64,000 nucleotides of DNA from Sulfitobacter sp. M39 (GTDB taxonomy: Bacteria; Pseudomonadota; Alphaproteobacteria; Rhodobacterales; Rhodobacteraceae). The stretch's first letter is position 1. Every line of letters starts with the position of its first letter. The stretch is taken from the NCBI RefSeq assembly GCF_021735935.1, contig NZ_WMDZ01000001.1, positions 868,001-932,000 on the forward strand, given 5' to 3'. The translations under genes were made by a program, and so were the position numbers. The notes beneath the pieces are model-generated. The model was not told the origin of the DNA, searched no databases, and saw only the letters and a program-made list of their open reading frames with translations. Below, piece after piece: positions 36,547 to 44,800 of this stretch.

Positions 36547-37194
36547 TTGTCGGATCACACGCCCAAGTTCAAACGAGAGCCAGCAGCCCACCGCAGGGAG
36601 GCGTTGATAAAGGCCACCTTGTTGGTGATCGCCGAAAAAGGCGTTCAGGCTGCGACGGTCCGGACGATCGCTAGCCGTGCGGATGTGTCACAAGGTATGA
36701 TTCGGCATCACTTTTCGTCGAAAGAAGAGCTGATTGTCGCCGCCTATGAACATCACATGGACCGGCTCACTGATCTGACATCTGCCTTTGTGGATGCCGA
36801 CAGTGACGCGCCAGCAGCGCGGTTGGCGGCGTTCGTCGTCGGCAGCCTGACGCCGCCGGTTGTCGACGCCGGTTCGGTCAGTCTTTGGGCGGGGTTCCTG
36901 ACCAAGGTCCATGACGACGCGCAGATGCGCGAAAGTCACGAACGGACCTACTACAAATATCGCAATCGCCTTGAGGCGTTGATTGCGGCCGTATTGAACG
37001 AAACAGATCAGCCACGCTCGGCGCCAGAACTGCGGCATCTGGCGATTGCTTGCAACGCCGTGATCGACGGTCTGTGGATGGAAGGTGGTGTTCTTCCAAG
37101 CGCTTTCGCAGCGGACGAGCTTTCAGAAATCGGAATTAGATCCGTCGGAGCAATCCTTGGGATAGACCTCGCAAACGTAAGGCAACAGACATGA
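36547..37194 (+). CDS. TetR/AcrR-family transcriptional repressor
   Basis: A 215-residue repressor. The HTH is ATVRTIASRADVSQGMIRHHFSSKEEL around residues 38-65, with BetI-like GMIRHHF. The C-terminal domain resembles BetI-type ligand domains. No ATG lies before the HTH; TTG 36547, six bases after GGAAG and just downstream of the operator/TATAAT, is the best start. It overlaps the aminotransferase gene by four bases (ATGA) and so heads the aruH-aruI operon. The ligand may be arginine or a 2-ketoacid, by inference. Confidence 0.85.
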   Translation: MSDHTPKFKREPAAHRREALIKATLLVIAEKGVQAATVRTIASRADVSQGMIRHHFSSKEELIVAAYEHHMDRLTDLTSAFVDADSDAPAARLAAFVVGSLTPPVVDAGSVSLWAGFLTKVHDDAQMRESHERTYYKYRNRLEALIAAVLNETDQPRSAPELRHLAIACNAVIDGLWMEGGVLPSAFAADELSEIGIRSVGAILGIDLANVRQQT

Positions 37195-38378
37195 GACAGA
37201 CAGATATAACGCAACGGCTGGCGGGGCTTGGCGGCGCGAAATGGGAAGTTCACCTGAAGGCCCGCGAGCTTGCCGCACAGGGCCGTGATATTATTGAACT
37301 GACCATCGGCGAGCCGGATGTGCCCACACCCGACGCGCTTGTGGACATCGCGGCTGATGCAATGCGCCGTGGCCGTACCGGCTATTCTGACGGACGAGGC
37401 GAAATAGGGCTGCGCACCGCATTGGCCGAGCGCTATTCGCGCAGCGCGGGCCGCCGCATCACGCCGGACCAAGCTATGTGTTTTCCCGGCACGCAGACAG
37501 CACTTTATGCGGTGCTGTTGGGCGTGGCCGAGGCCGGACAGCAGGTTTTGGTCGGTGATCCCATGTATGCCACTTACGAAGGCGTTATCCGTTCCAGCGG
37601 TGCCGAGATCGTGCCAGTCCCGTTGCGGCCGGAAAACGCCTTTCGCATTCATGCCGATGACATCGCTGCAAGGATCACCCCGCAGACCACGGCAATTCTG
37701 CTGACCACGCCGCATAATCCCACGGGTTCGGTCCTGACCCGCGCGGATATTGATGCTGTGGGTGAACTGGCAATTGCCCATGATCTGTGGATTATCTCTG
37801 ATGAGGTCTACGAAGATCTCACCTTTGACGGCTCTGAATTTTGCTCGCCTCTGGGGAATCCGAAGCTGGCTGACCGCACCATCGTCGTCTCTTCGATCTC
37901 AAAATCCCACGCCGCACCGGGCTTTCGCAGCGGTTGGTGCATCGGACCGGAAGCCTTTACCGAGGCCCTCTTGCCGCTGTCGGAGACCATGCTTTTTGGC
38001 AACCAGCCCTTCATCGCTGACATGACCGAAAAAGCAGTGCGCGAAGGGTCGCCCGTGGCCGAAGGGATGAAGCAGCGCTTTGCCGCCCGCGCCGAGCGTC
38101 TGCATCGCCGCCTGTCGCAAGAGAGCCCGTTGAAAGTTCACCAACCGGAAGCGGGTATGTTCGCCATGATCGACGTTTCCGCCACCGGAATGAACGGCAC
38201 CGACTATGCCATGCACCTGCTTGAACACGCCGGCGTTGCGGTCATGCCCGGTGCGTCATTTGGTGAAACGCTTGATGCTTGGGTGCGAGTGGCGCTGACC
38301 ACCGGCGACGCGGCCTTTGATACAGCCTGTGACCGGATCATCCGGCACGCGGCACAACTGGAATTGGAAATAGCATGA
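37191..38378 (+). CDS. aruH: PLP aminotransferase, arginine:pyruvate transaminase-like
   Basis: A 395-residue fold-type I aminotransferase. SSISKSHAAPGFRSGW holds the PLP Lys, TTPHNPTGS and IISDEVYEDL are family blocks, and GDPMYATYEGVIRSSGAEIVPVP is like the arginine transaminase AruH of Pseudomonas aeruginosa (from memory). The start MRQTDITQRLAG also fits AruH. It is coupled by four-base overlaps to TetR before it and to an AruI-like decarboxylase after it, which strengthens the arginine-transaminase reading. Confidence 0.82.
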   Translation: MRQTDITQRLAGLGGAKWEVHLKARELAAQGRDIIELTIGEPDVPTPDALVDIAADAMRRGRTGYSDGRGEIGLRTALAERYSRSAGRRITPDQAMCFPGTQTALYAVLLGVAEAGQQVLVGDPMYATYEGVIRSSGAEIVPVPLRPENAFRIHADDIAARITPQTTAILLTTPHNPTGSVLTRADIDAVGELAIAHDLWIISDEVYEDLTFDGSEFCSPLGNPKLADRTIVVSSISKSHAAPGFRSGWCIGPEAFTEALLPLSETMLFGNQPFIADMTEKAVREGSPVAEGMKQRFAARAERLHRRLSQESPLKVHQPEAGMFAMIDVSATGMNGTDYAMHLLEHAGVAVMPGASFGETLDAWVRVALTTGDAAFDTACDRIIRHAAQLELEIA

Positions 38379-39967
38379 GCAGTATTGGCGAGGCGCTGGT
38401 CGCCCAACTTTCAGATCGCGGTGTCGACTGTGTTTTTGGCATCCCCGGCGTACACACGATCGAGCTTTACCGTGGCTTGGCGGCCTCGGGTATTCGTCAC
38501 GTGACACCCCGACACGAACAGGGCGCGGGCTTTATGGCGGATGGCTATGCACGGGTTTCGGGCAAGCCCGGTGTTGCCTTTGTCATCACAGGGCCGGGGC
38601 TGACCAATACGCTGACCGCAATGGGCCAAGCCCGCGCGGATTCTGTGCCGATGCTGGTGGTCTCTGGCGTCAACACGCTGACCAGCCTTGGCAAAGGCAT
38701 GGGTCATCTGCACGAGCTGCCGAATCAACGGGCAACGACACGGACCGTCGCGCTGGTCTCGGAACGTGTTGAAAGCGCCGATGACCTGGCCCCCATGCTC
38801 GACCAAGTCTTTGACCCGTTCCAGTCCGGCCGACCGGGACCCACACATCTTGAGATACCGCTGGACGTGGCCGGCGCGCCCTATGCCGCCGAAGCGCCCA
38901 CCCAGTCTATCGCCGCTGTGCCTGCGCTGTCTGGCGAACAGATATCAGAAGCAGCAGCGATATTGGCGCAGAGTAAGGCACCCTTGATCCTTGCCGGTGG
39001 CGGGGCCCGAAAAGCGGGGGATGCCCTGCGCGCCCTAGCCGAAAAGCTAGGCGCGCCGGTGGTGCAGACGGTGAATGCACGCGGCGTTATGTTTGATCAT
39101 CCCTTAGGCGTACCAGCGAGCCCCAGCCTGCAAGCCGTGCGCGGGCTGATCGCGCAATCGGACGTCGTGCTGGCTTTGGGCACCGAATTGGGCCCGACCG
39201 ATTATGATATGTACGCCTCCGGCACCATGCCCGAGATACAGAGGCTTATTCGCGTCGATATATGCGCTGAACAGCTTTCCCGCCATGCGGCAGAACTGTC
39301 GATTGTCGGCGATGCGGCTTCTGCAATTGACGCGCTGAATGCTGCAGTCGACGGGGATGCGGCACCAGACGGGGCCGCGCGGGCCGCCAAGGCCCGCGAG
39401 GGGGCCTTCGAAGAAATCGGTCCGGAGATGCGCGCGCTTTGTGATACCCTTGCTGAGGTGCGCGGCGCCGTTCCGGGGGCGATCATGGTCGGCGATTCCG
39501 CCCAGCCGATCTATGCAGGCAATCTATACTATGATCATGACCGCCCCGGCGGCTGGTTCAACGCCGCCACCGGATTTGGCGCGCTTGGCTATGGCATCCC
39601 TGCTGCAATCGGGGCGGCACTGGCGGCGCCGGACACGCCTGTTATCTGCATCGCCGGCGATGGCGGCGCGCAGTTCAGCCTGCCTGAAATGATGTGCGCG
39701 GTGCAAGAAAACCTGCCGATTTGCTTCATCATCTGGAACAACCACGGCTATCAGGAAATCGCTACCTCGATGGTGGATGCGGGCGTAAGCGTTGTCGGAT
39801 GTGATCCGACCCCGCCGGAGTTTGCCGCCGTTGCACAAGCTTGCGGCTTGCCCTTCTGGCGCTGTGATACGAAGCCGGGTGCCATCGCCGAAGCGCTACG
39901 CGCGGCCACGGCGGCAGGCGGTCCAACTTTGATTGAAGTTCAGGCACAGCCATCCCCCCGCCCGTGA
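38375..39967 (+). CDS. aruI: 5-guanidino-2-oxopentanoate decarboxylase-like TPP enzyme
   Basis: A 530-residue thiamine-diphosphate enzyme of the acetolactate synthase/AruI group. The catalytic Glu is in RHEQGAGFMADGYAR; the TPP motif is GDGGAQFSLPEMMCAVQENLPICFIIWNN. Domain order is TPP-Pyr (1-165), central (about 185-315) and TPP-PP (370-515). In the arginine transaminase pathway this enzyme turns 2-ketoarginine (made by AruH) into 4-guanidinobutyraldehyde. The dehydrogenase and guanidinobutyrase for the following steps are not in the window. Overlaps aruH by four bases. Confidence 0.83.
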   Translation: MSSIGEALVAQLSDRGVDCVFGIPGVHTIELYRGLAASGIRHVTPRHEQGAGFMADGYARVSGKPGVAFVITGPGLTNTLTAMGQARADSVPMLVVSGVNTLTSLGKGMGHLHELPNQRATTRTVALVSERVESADDLAPMLDQVFDPFQSGRPGPTHLEIPLDVAGAPYAAEAPTQSIAAVPALSGEQISEAAAILAQSKAPLILAGGGARKAGDALRALAEKLGAPVVQTVNARGVMFDHPLGVPASPSLQAVRGLIAQSDVVLALGTELGPTDYDMYASGTMPEIQRLIRVDICAEQLSRHAAELSIVGDAASAIDALNAAVDGDAAPDGAARAAKAREGAFEEIGPEMRALCDTLAEVRGAVPGAIMVGDSAQPIYAGNLYYDHDRPGGWFNAATGFGALGYGIPAAIGAALAAPDTPVICIAGDGGAQFSLPEMMCAVQENLPICFIIWNNHGYQEIATSMVDAGVSVVGCDPTPPEFAAVAQACGLPFWRCDTKPGAIAEALRAATAAGGPTLIEVQAQPSPRP

Positions 39968-40309
39968 CCGAAAGTGCATGACATGACAGCCCCCAGCTAT
40001 GAGCCCACGCGCGCCATCACGCGTCGCGCATAGTATACGGTTCAATTCATGATTGCTCGGCCCCCCTCTTTTGCGCACTGCCAAAGGGGGGCAGGGCGGA
40101 TCGGCCTTTTAGATGCTCGTATTCTGTGGTTTATCGAGCTGCGTTCTTGCGTTGAGAAAAACTTGGTGTAGTTTTACGAATTCTTTCTACTTTTCTTATA
40201 CGACGCCCGTGACGGGCGGTGTGAGCGACACATATTCACAGGGCGGCCCCTCGCACGGTCGCCCGTTTTCATTTCGACCTGCTGAACAGACGCGCAAAGG
40301 TACACATTC
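39968..40309. other. 342-base intergenic region aruI to MYG1-like gene
   Basis: No gene is supported. A C6/G6 hairpin lies at 40061-40091 (CCCCCC...GGGGGG with a TTT/AAA extension and bulge), probably the end of the aru operon. An AT-rich stretch around 40140-40200 could be promoter DNA. Two further hairpins follow (see next entry). Confidence 0.5.
40204..40269 (+). terminator. Tandem hairpins with T-run in the MYG1 leader (attenuator or sRNA end)
   Basis: CGCCCG-TGA-CGGGCG (40204-40218) is followed by GGGCGGCC (40241-40248) pairing with GGTCGCCC (40257-40264), one G-U, then GTTTT. The CGCCC of the first hairpin could also pair with GGGCG of the second, so the two structures may compete. It ends 40 bases before the MYG1-like start codon and 270 bases after the nearest upstream gene. 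Confidence 0.5.
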
Positions 40310-41236
40310 ATGACGATCACCCAACTCGTGACCCACTCCGGCGGTTTTCATGCGGATGAACTCCTATCCTCTGTCATCCTGACGCGGCTGTTTCCAGACG
40401 CCACGGTACTGCGCAGCCGCGACAAGGCGCTGATCACACCGGCCGAGGGGCGCATCATCTACGACGTGGGCGGTGACTTTGATGCCGAGGCAGGGATTTT
40501 CGATCACCACCAGCGTTCCAATCCGCTGCGTGAAGACGGGCAGCCCTATAGCTCTTTCGGGCTGATCTGGGCGCATTACGGGCATGATTATCTGCGCGCG
40601 CTCGACGTGCCCGAGGCGGATGTGAATGCGATCCACGACAGTTTCGATCGCGGGTTTGTTCTGCCGATCGACCTGCTGGACAATGGTGCCGTCAACGCGT
40701 CAGAGGCGGGGCCGCTGTTTGCCGGTCTGACCTTGCCCGCGCTGTTGGAAAGCCTGAAACCCGTCTTTGATGACCGCGAGGAAGGCGTGGATGACCGCGC
40801 CTTTGCCGCCGCCTTGCCCATTGCGCGCGCCTTTGTCGAAGCGTCGATCCGTCGCAAAGCCGCCAAGTTCCGCGCCGAAGCGATGGTGATGACCGCCATT
40901 GATGCCGCGGGCGAGGGCCATGTGCTGGACTTGCCCATGGGGATGCCGTTTCGCGGGGCCGTGGTAAAAGCGGGGGCGGATCATCTGCTGTTCGTCATCC
41001 ACCCGCGCGGCGAGGAATGGACGCTGACAACGATCCGGTCGGGGGATGATACCTTCGAGAACCGCGCCGATCTGCCGGTGGCTTGGGCGGGTCAAAAAGA
41101 CGTCGGGCTTGAGGAAGCATCGGGCGTCAAAGGGGCGAAGTTCTGCCACAACGGCCGCTTTATCGCCGTCGCCGATAGCCGCGAGGCGATTTTGCAGATG
41201 GCCGACATCGCGGTGAAGGAAGCGCTGGCAGCGTAA
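40310..41236 (+). CDS. MYG1-family metal-dependent hydrolase
   Basis: A 308-residue protein of the UPF0160/MYG1 family, DHH-phosphoesterase-like. THSGGFHADELLSSVIL (HxxxxHxDE), IIYDVGGDFD and IFDHHQR are the metal-binding motifs; GMPFRGAVVKAG and PRGEEWTLTTIR are C-terminal blocks. Family members act as exonucleases or RNA-processing enzymes in eukaryotes; the bacterial role is unclear. It precedes selA by 105 bases on the same strand but no link to selenium is known. Confidence 0.9.
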   Translation: MTITQLVTHSGGFHADELLSSVILTRLFPDATVLRSRDKALITPAEGRIIYDVGGDFDAEAGIFDHHQRSNPLREDGQPYSSFGLIWAHYGHDYLRALDVPEADVNAIHDSFDRGFVLPIDLLDNGAVNASEAGPLFAGLTLPALLESLKPVFDDREEGVDDRAFAAALPIARAFVEASIRRKAAKFRAEAMVMTAIDAAGEGHVLDLPMGMPFRGAVVKAGADHLLFVIHPRGEEWTLTTIRSGDDTFENRADLPVAWAGQKDVGLEEASGVKGAKFCHNGRFIAVADSREAILQMADIAVKEALAA

Positions 41237-41341
41237 CCCGCGCGGCGGGCCTCTTGGTTGCACGCCTTTGGCCTGCGTTCCGGCTTGCCCCCGTGGCCCG
41301 CGCGATTACACTGCGCGTTCAGCCATCGGGGGGCGTGACGC

Positions 41342-42733
41342 ATGAACAGCCAGCTTAGACATTTGCCGCAGATCGAGATGCTGTTGCAGCAACCGCATGT
41401 GGCGTCTTTGGTTGCGACCTACAGCCATGCCGAGGTGCGCCGCGCCCTGCGCGAAACGCTCGACCAGCTGCGCCGTGATATTCGGGGCGGCGGGGTGGTC
41501 GATTTGCCCAATTTCGCCAGTGAACCCTTTGCCCAAAGCCTTGCCGACCGGATAAAGGCAGCCCGCCAGCCGAACCTGCGCCCTGTCATCAATGCCACGG
41601 GTATCATCATCCACACCAATCTGGGCCGCGCCCGTCTTGCCCCCGAGGCGCTGCAGGCTATGGACCAGATCGGTGCGCGGCCTTCGAACCTTGAGCTTAA
41701 CCTAAAAACTGGCAAGCGCGGATCGCGCTATGACCATGCCGAGGCACTGATCTGCCAGTTGACGGGCGCAGAGGCGGCGCTGATCGTAAACAACTGCGCC
41801 GCGGCGGTGGTCTTGGCCCTGACGGGCACCGCCGCGGGGCGCAAGGTGATCGCCTCGCGCGGGGAGCTGATCGAGATTGGCGGGTCTTTCCGTCTGCCCG
41901 ATGTGATCGCGCAAAGCGGCGCAGAGCTGAAAGAGGTCGGTGCCACTAATAAAACGCGGCTTAGCGATTACGCCGATGCGGTGGACGACGATACGGCGGT
42001 TCTGTTGAAAAGCCACACCAGCAACTTTCGTATTGTGGGCTTCACGTCCGCCCCGTCACGCAATGATTTGGCGCAACTGGCGGCGGAGCGGGATCTAATC
42101 TTGATGGAGGATCTGGGCAGCGGCGTGCTGATTGACCTTGCCCCCTTTCGGCTGCGCGATGAACCCGTGGTGGCGGATATCCTGAAGGCGGGTGTCGATC
42201 TGGTCATGTTCTCGGGCGACAAGCTGCTTGGCGGGCCGCAGGCGGGGATTATCGCGGGACGTGCGGATATAATCGCGGGGCTCCGCAAGCACCCGTTGCT
42301 GCGGGCGTTACGCATCGACAAGCTGTCGCTGGCCGCGCTCGAGGCGACCTTGCGTCTTTACCTGCCGCCCCATGATCCGCTGGCGCGGGTGCCGGTCTTG
42401 CGCGCGCTCTCGCAGCCTTTGGCAGAGGTAGAGGCGCGGGCGCAAAGGCTCGCGGGTTCCCTCGCTCCGGTGCGTGGGGTGGATGCTGAGGTGATGGCGT
42501 CAGCCGCCTATGTCGGGGGCGGGTCGCTGCCGCAGCAGGACCTGGACAGTTTTAGTGTCGTGGTGGCCTCTGCCGCGCTGCCTGCTGATATCCTCGCGGA
42601 TCGTTTGCGGGATGGCGTCGTGCCCATTGTCGGGCGTATCCATCACGGCAAGCTGTGGCTGGATATGCGCACGGTGACGGACGGCGAGCTGCCCGATATC
42701 GTCGCGGCGCTGGGCGCGATCGCCGCCATATGA
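41342..42733 (+). CDS. selA: L-seryl-tRNA(Sec) selenium transferase
   Basis: A 463-residue PLP enzyme that converts Ser-tRNA(Sec) to Sec-tRNA(Sec) using selenophosphate. INATGIIIHTNLGRA is the diagnostic N-terminal block, SNLELNLKTGKRGSR and VNNCAAAVVLAL follow, and DLVMFSGDKLLGGPQAG holds the PLP Lys. Length equals the family. It overlaps selB by four bases (ATGA), so the two are translated together. Selenophosphate synthetase (selD) is not in the window. Confidence 0.96.
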   Translation: MNSQLRHLPQIEMLLQQPHVASLVATYSHAEVRRALRETLDQLRRDIRGGGVVDLPNFASEPFAQSLADRIKAARQPNLRPVINATGIIIHTNLGRARLAPEALQAMDQIGARPSNLELNLKTGKRGSRYDHAEALICQLTGAEAALIVNNCAAAVVLALTGTAAGRKVIASRGELIEIGGSFRLPDVIAQSGAELKEVGATNKTRLSDYADAVDDDTAVLLKSHTSNFRIVGFTSAPSRNDLAQLAAERDLILMEDLGSGVLIDLAPFRLRDEPVVADILKAGVDLVMFSGDKLLGGPQAGIIAGRADIIAGLRKHPLLRALRIDKLSLAALEATLRLYLPPHDPLARVPVLRALSQPLAEVEARAQRLAGSLAPVRGVDAEVMASAAYVGGGSLPQQDLDSFSVVVASAALPADILADRLRDGVVPIVGRIHHGKLWLDMRTVTDGELPDIVAALGAIAAI

Positions 42734-44601
42734 CATCGGCCTGCGTGATTGTGATCGGCCATGTGGATCATGGCAAGACGGCGCTGGTGCGCGCCCTCAC
42801 GGGGATGGAGACGGACCGGCTGGCCGAGGAAAAAGCCCGTGGTCTGTCGATCGCGCTGGGTTTTGCCCATTGCGAGATGTCGGGTGGGACGCTCGACCTG
42901 ATTGATGCGCCGGGGCACGAGGATTTCATCCGCACCATGGTGTCCGGTGCAAGCGGCGCGCAGGGCGCGATGCTGGTTGTCTCGGCCGTTGAGGGCGTCG
43001 CGGCGCAAACGCGCGAGCATCTGCAGATCGCACGGCTGTTGCAGGTGCCCGTGGCGGTGGTCGCGGTGACCAAGGCGGATTTGATCCCCGAGGTGACATT
43101 GCCCGCCCGTCTGACGGAAATTGAGGATGCCCTTGCCGCGCAAGGCATTAAAGGGGCCGAACTGGTGCCCTGTTCGGCCACGACCGCTGGCGGGGTAGAT
43201 CATTTGCGGCAGGTCTTGGCGCGGCGGTTCACCGCCTTGCCCGCGCGGGCTGCGCCGAGGGGGGCGTTTCTGCCGGTGGACCGCGCGTTCACACTGGCGG
43301 GGCGCGGAACGGTGGTGACGGGCACGCTGCTTGGCGGCGCGTTGGCGGTTGGGGAGGCGTTGACCGTGCAGCCAAGCGGTGCTGCGACGGTGGTGCGAGG
43401 GTTGCAGTCGCGCGGCGCGGCGCGGGAGACGGTCGCGGCGGGCGAGCGGGTCGCGGTGAACCTGCGCGGTATCGCGCTAGAGGATATTGCCCGCGGCGAT
43501 GTGATCTGTACGCGCGGGCAGGGGGCGACGCTTTGCATGGATGTGGCCTTGACCGTTTCTGAAACAGCCTCGCGACCGGTCAAACATATGCAGGATTTGC
43601 GCGTGCTGTGGGGCACGGCACATGAGGTTGCGACCCTGCGGCTGATGGGCGGTGGCCAGATCGCGCCGGGGGGCGCGGGGCTGGGGCAGCTGCGCTTTAA
43701 ACGCCCCGTGGTGGGGTTTGCCGGGCAGGCGGCGGTGCTGCGCCAGCTTTCCCCTGCGGCGACGCTGGCGGGCGCGATGATCCTTGACCCGCAGGCCGCG
43801 GCAGTCGGGGCGGGTGACAGGCGGCGGTTGGCGGTGATGCAGGCGGCACAGCAGCAAGATCGCCCTGCCCTTGCCGCAGCGCTGTGTGCGCAGGGGCAAG
43901 GGGTGGCGCTGTGGTCTGATCTTGTCCGGTTGGCGCGCTGCGATGCGACGGCTGCGCTGCCCACGGGCGTTGTGCGGTTATCGCCGGAACATATCGCGCT
44001 GGCCGACGACCTTGTCGCTGTGCAAACGGCGGTGGTGGCGGCTTTGCAGCGCTTTCATACCGACCACCCGATCAAGCAGGGGGCGGCGCTTTCGATGCTG
44101 CAACCGGTGACGCCGCTGCGGGGTTTGGTGCCTTTCGCCCAAGCCGAATTGGTTAGGGGCGGAGAGGTGGTTTTGCGCGACGGTTTGGTCTGTCTCGCAC
44201 GGCATGACCCCTTGGCAGCCCTGGCCCCGCAACAGCTTGCCCGCCTGACGGAGATCGAAGAGAGGATGCGCGCAGGCGGCACCTCCCCCTCTGATGTGCG
44301 GCAGTTCGATTCGCCTGATGACGCGGATCTGATCGCGCTGATGGTGGTACAGGGGCGGTTGGTGTCCTTGGCGAATATCGCGTTGAAACAGCAGGTCGTG
44401 TTTCACGCGGCGACCATTGGCCAAGCGCGGCGGAACCTTGCAGCAATCTTCCCCCCGCCCACGGCCTTTACCACCAGCGCGGCGCGCACCGCCTTGGGCA
44501 CCAGCCGCAAGTTCATCGTGCCGCTGCTTGAGCATCTGGATGCGCTAGGCATGACCCTGCGGATTGGTGACACGCGCCAGATCGCGCCGCAGGCGCATTA
44601 G
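42730..44601 (+). CDS. selB: Selenocysteine-specific elongation factor
   Basis: A 623-residue EF-Tu-like GTPase with C-terminal winged helices. G1 is GHVDHGKT, G3 is DAPGHEDF, G4 is TKAD. The C-terminal ~250 residues contain winged-helix units (residues around 480-620, ending FIVPLLEHLDALGMTLRIGDTRQ) that bind the SECIS hairpin in mRNA. Start ATG 42730 is fixed by overlap with the selA stop and by the immediate GTPase domain; an upstream frame to 42655 is rejected. Confidence 0.96.
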   Translation: MTSACVIVIGHVDHGKTALVRALTGMETDRLAEEKARGLSIALGFAHCEMSGGTLDLIDAPGHEDFIRTMVSGASGAQGAMLVVSAVEGVAAQTREHLQIARLLQVPVAVVAVTKADLIPEVTLPARLTEIEDALAAQGIKGAELVPCSATTAGGVDHLRQVLARRFTALPARAAPRGAFLPVDRAFTLAGRGTVVTGTLLGGALAVGEALTVQPSGAATVVRGLQSRGAARETVAAGERVAVNLRGIALEDIARGDVICTRGQGATLCMDVALTVSETASRPVKHMQDLRVLWGTAHEVATLRLMGGGQIAPGGAGLGQLRFKRPVVGFAGQAAVLRQLSPAATLAGAMILDPQAAAVGAGDRRRLAVMQAAQQQDRPALAAALCAQGQGVALWSDLVRLARCDATAALPTGVVRLSPEHIALADDLVAVQTAVVAALQRFHTDHPIKQGAALSMLQPVTPLRGLVPFAQAELVRGGEVVLRDGLVCLARHDPLAALAPQQLARLTEIEERMRAGGTSPSDVRQFDSPDDADLIALMVVQGRLVSLANIALKQQVVFHAATIGQARRNLAAIFPPPTAFTTSAARTALGTSRKFIVPLLEHLDALGMTLRIGDTRQIAPQAH

Positions 44602-44642
44602 GCTTTCGCTTGCCCTGCGGCAGGGCTACGGTGTGGCAACGC

Positions 44643-44737
44643 GGAGACGACCGGAGTCTGGTGGCTTCCCTGGTCTTCAAAACCATGGACGCGTCGATAC
44701 GGCGTGTGGTGGGTTCGATTCCCATCCGTCTCCGCCA
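44643..44737 (+). tRNA. selC: tRNA-Sec (anticodon TCA)
   Basis: A 95-base tRNA with encoded CCA. The acceptor 5' strand GGAGACGA pairs with CCGTCTCC before the discriminator G (seven Watson-Crick pairs, eighth A-C). The anticodon stem TGGT/ACCA closes a loop CTTCAAA with anticodon TCA. A long variable arm (about 44689-44710) and the T arm GGTTCGATTCC follow. The long extended acceptor and long variable arm with a UCA anticodon identify selenocysteine tRNA. It lies 41 bases after selB. Confidence 0.96.
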
Positions 44738-44800
44738 ACCTGTCTGGACATGCCTGACGATCCCCCACAGTATGCAGCGGCATACTTGGGAGGGGGCGAC

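Noticed and set aside
40310..41236. MYG1-like gene as part of the selenocysteine system
   Set aside because: 105-base gap to selA, and no known link of this family to selenium; adjacency alone is not enough.
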